Source: Nitrososphaerota archaeon (lineage in GTDB: Archaea; Thermoproteota; Bathyarchaeia; Bathyarchaeales; Bathycorpusculaceae). From it: a stretch of 64,000 nt of DNA. Under the pieces are notes generated by a model, which ran no database searches, was not told the origin of the DNA, and saw only the letters and a program-made list of their open reading frames with translations. The translations under genes and the position numbers were made by a program. Location of the stretch: contig JAISPR010000086.1 in assembly GCA_031274765.1 (NCBI GenBank), positions 1 to 64,000 of the forward strand, written 5' to 3'. Positions 62,162 to 64,000 of this stretch are shown piece by piece (within the stretch, counting starts at the first letter, position 1; each line of letters starts with the position of its first letter).

Positions 62162-64000
62162 GTGGTTAGAGCGTTAGTGAAGTATACGCTAATCGTTACT
62201 GAAAAACCTGATGCGGCAAATCGAATAGCGACTGCGTTAGATAGAGACGGTAAACCCAAAAAATCAATCCAAAACGGAGTGCCCTACTATAGAGCTTATC
62301 GGGATGGAGACATTATAGTTGTTCCAGCCATTGGCCACCTCTACACCATAACTAGCAAACAAAAAAGCCGCAACTACCCAGTTTTTGACTACCACTGGGT
62401 GCCACGTTATAAGGCAGAAAAAAAGGCAGATCGTATTCGGATATGGCTTAGAGTCATTTCTGATTTGGCAAAAGATGCTGAGAAATTTGTAGATGGTTGT
62501 GACTTTGACATAGAGGGCAGTATCATCGGCTATACAATCCTTAAATACGCATGCGGTGAAAAACAAGACACAGCTAAACGGATGAAGTATTCAACACTTA
62601 CCACCGAGGAGCTACAAATAGCCTATGACAATTCTTTACCTCACCTCGATTTTACTCTGGTAGAAGCAGGTTTAACACGACATGAAATTGACTGGCTCTA
62701 TGGCATAAACCTTAGCCGTGCTCTCACAGAGGCGACTAAAGCTGCCAACGGACAATACACTACGTTGAGTGCTGGCAGAGTTCAAGGACCAACACTGCGA
62801 TTTTTAGAGAAGCGCGAGAGAGATATCCAAACATTTGTTCCCTCACCGTATTGGCGTCTTACCGCAAAAATCAAAATAGATGACAAGACATATACGGGGG
62901 AATATGAGAAGCCCCCTGAAATTTTGGCTAATGCCAAAATGATCCAGGCAACGTCTAAAACAAAAACAGGCACAATTGACTCAGTTAAGAGCCATGAAAC
63001 TACAGTTAAGCCGCCTGTTCCCTTCGACTTAGGCAGCCTGCAAAGGGAAGCCTACAAGCTCTTCCACTACTCACCCATACGCACCTCTACGATTCTACAA
63101 CACCTCTACCTTGATGCCCTGATTTCTTATCCGCGCACAAACAGTCAAAAACTCCCAGCCGCAATTGGTTACAAAAACATACTTGAAAAACTCCAAAAAG
63201 ATCACACCTACACAAAACAGATCACCGAACTCTTAACTAAATCCAATTTAAAACCATGCGAGGGCAAAAAAAGTGACCCCGCACACCCCGCTATTTATCC
63301 TACGGGAAATTTAGCACAAAAACCCCTAGATACAGCAACAAAAAACATTTTTGACTTGGTGGTGAAACGTTTTTTAGCCGTTTTCGCTCAACCGGCTGTG
63401 CGCCAAAATGTAAATGTTGCTGTCAACCTCAACAACAACCTCTTTTTGTTCAGCTTAACACAGACCCTTAGTGAGGGGTGGTTTAGGTTTTATCAGCCCT
63501 ATGTTCGAGTGAGAGAGGATGTCATACCTTTGCTATCTAAGGGGCAGCCGGTGGAAGTTTTGCGAGTTACATTAAATACCCGTTACACTGAACCAAAACC
63601 CCGCTATAACCCACGTAGTTTATTACTTGAGATGGAAAAATCAGAAATTGGAACCAAAGCCACCCGTGCAGCAATTATTCAAACGCTACATGAACGCAAA
63701 TATCTAAACGGGACTGAGCAGTTAGTTGTGAGCGAGTTAGGTTTTGAGGTTATTGGAGTTCTTGAGCGGTACTGCCCAGAGGTTGTTTCACCGGAGATGA
63801 CCCGGAGTTTAGAGGAGAAAATGGAAGCTATTTGTCAGGGTAAAGAGAGCAAACAAAATGTACTTGCAGATGCTGTAGAGATTTTAAAAAAGGTTACCGC
63901 TGAGCTCAAAGTTAGAGAAGGGGCCATTGGGACGCAGTTGAGTTTGGCCCTTAAACAGTTGAGAGCTAATAGTCGAACTGTTGGCACATGTTCAAAATGC
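62162..64000 (+). CDS. topA: DNA topoisomerase I, type IA (partial, runs off the right edge)
   Basis: The frame is open to the window end (613 codons from GTG 62162; GTG 62177 is a second possible start). The Toprim domain has L-I-V-T-E-K-P-D-A-A and C-D-F-D-I-E-G-S. The catalytic tyrosine is in I-S-Y-P-R-T-N-S near residue 323, and L-S-A-G-R-V-Q-G-P-T-L near 200 binds DNA. The last residues C-S-K-C begin a zinc finger. It relaxes negative supercoils. There is no helicase domain in the part seen, so it is not reverse gyrase. Confidence 0.95.
   Translation, partial: MVRALVKYTLIVTEKPDAANRIATALDRDGKPKKSIQNGVPYYRAYRDGDIIVVPAIGHLYTITSKQKSRNYPVFDYHWVPRYKAEKKADRIRIWLRVISDLAKDAEKFVDGCDFDIEGSIIGYTILKYACGEKQDTAKRMKYSTLTTEELQIAYDNSLPHLDFTLVEAGLTRHEIDWLYGINLSRALTEATKAANGQYTTLSAGRVQGPTLRFLEKRERDIQTFVPSPYWRLTAKIKIDDKTYTGEYEKPPEILANAKMIQATSKTKTGTIDSVKSHETTVKPPVPFDLGSLQREAYKLFHYSPIRTSTILQHLYLDALISYPRTNSQKLPAAIGYKNILEKLQKDHTYTKQITELLTKSNLKPCEGKKSDPAHPAIYPTGNLAQKPLDTATKNIFDLVVKRFLAVFAQPAVRQNVNVAVNLNNNLFLFSLTQTLSEGWFRFYQPYVRVREDVIPLLSKGQPVEVLRVTLNTRYTEPKPRYNPRSLLLEMEKSEIGTKATRAAIIQTLHERKYLNGTEQLVVSELGFEVIGVLERYCPEVVSPEMTRSLEEKMEAICQGKESKQNVLADAVEILKKVTAELKVREGAIGTQLSLALKQLRANSRTVGTCSKC

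Noticed and set aside
62162-64000. Reverse gyrase
   Set aside because: The gene begins directly with the Toprim domain of topoisomerase I; there is no helicase domain before it.

Overview
The window is a piece of an AT-rich archaeal chromosome. Several things point that way: a TFB (TFIIB) gene; aIF1 and aIF6; ribosomal proteins S19e, L39e and L31e together with a PDCD5-like protein; PurP-type purine enzymes; an AglB/STT3 oligosaccharyltransferase; a type IA topoisomerase; and a tRNA-Gln with the archaeal A1-U72 pair. Two group 3 [NiFe]-hydrogenase loci, an HdrBC pair and many secreted repeat-rich proteins fit an anaerobic TACK-type archaeon. A bathyarchaeial lineage is my best guess, but I cannot prove it from this sequence alone.

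Layout. 1-8 kb is an accessory stretch: a frameshifted HD-domain phosphohydrolase with a YwgA-like partner, a small-ORF family repeated in tandem, a DUF3800-like protein and a large conjugation-type ATPase. 8-13.7 kb is a two-gene minus-strand operon for secreted proteins. The larger, about 1480 residues, joins a MACPF/perforin domain to a beta-helix-like region, a glycine-rich segment, two cohesin domains, a dockerin and an Fn3-like end; the smaller carries one more cohesin. 13.7-17 kb holds a MITE-like element, a striking tandem array of seven nested inverted repeats, a tyrosine recombinase and tRNA-Cys, and looks like the edge of an integrated element. 17.8-20.7 kb holds purE, a hydrogenase-maturation-type protease and small conserved genes. 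21.1-25.1 kb is hdrC-hdrB-mvhG-mvhA. 25.2-28.3 kb is a UvrD/RecB-like helicase-nuclease. 28-29.5 kb is a decayed accessory patch.

29.5-42 kb is mostly chromosomal housekeeping: a kinase-like protein, two tandem purP genes, tRNA-Gln, TFB, aIF1, membrane and regulatory proteins, and an LsrF-like aldolase with a zinc alcohol dehydrogenase. 42-47 kb is again accessory: a nitroreductase, a truncated copy of the conjugation ATPase beside a MITE end, and a second HD phosphohydrolase with its own small partner. 48-53 kb is a complete hoxEFUYH NAD-linked hydrogenase operon in which hoxF has no ordinary start codon. 53.6-57.3 kb is the translation operon rps19e-pdcd5-rpl39e-rpl31e, separated from eif6 by IS630-type transposase debris. 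57.9-61.8 kb encodes N-glycosylation (GPT/MraY-like transferase, AglB) and a methyltransferase. The window ends inside topA.

How it works together: the two hydrogenase systems would couple H2 to NAD(H) (Hox) and to heterodisulfide/ferredoxin-type electron transfer (Mvh/Hdr); purE and purP serve IMP synthesis; AglB and the GPT-like enzyme would glycosylate the many secreted surface proteins. Intergenic DNA is unusually strand-asymmetric (A/C-rich on one strand) and carries several dispersed structured repeats. The most novel items are the MACPF-cohesin-dockerin operon and the tandem nested-hairpin array next to the recombinase.
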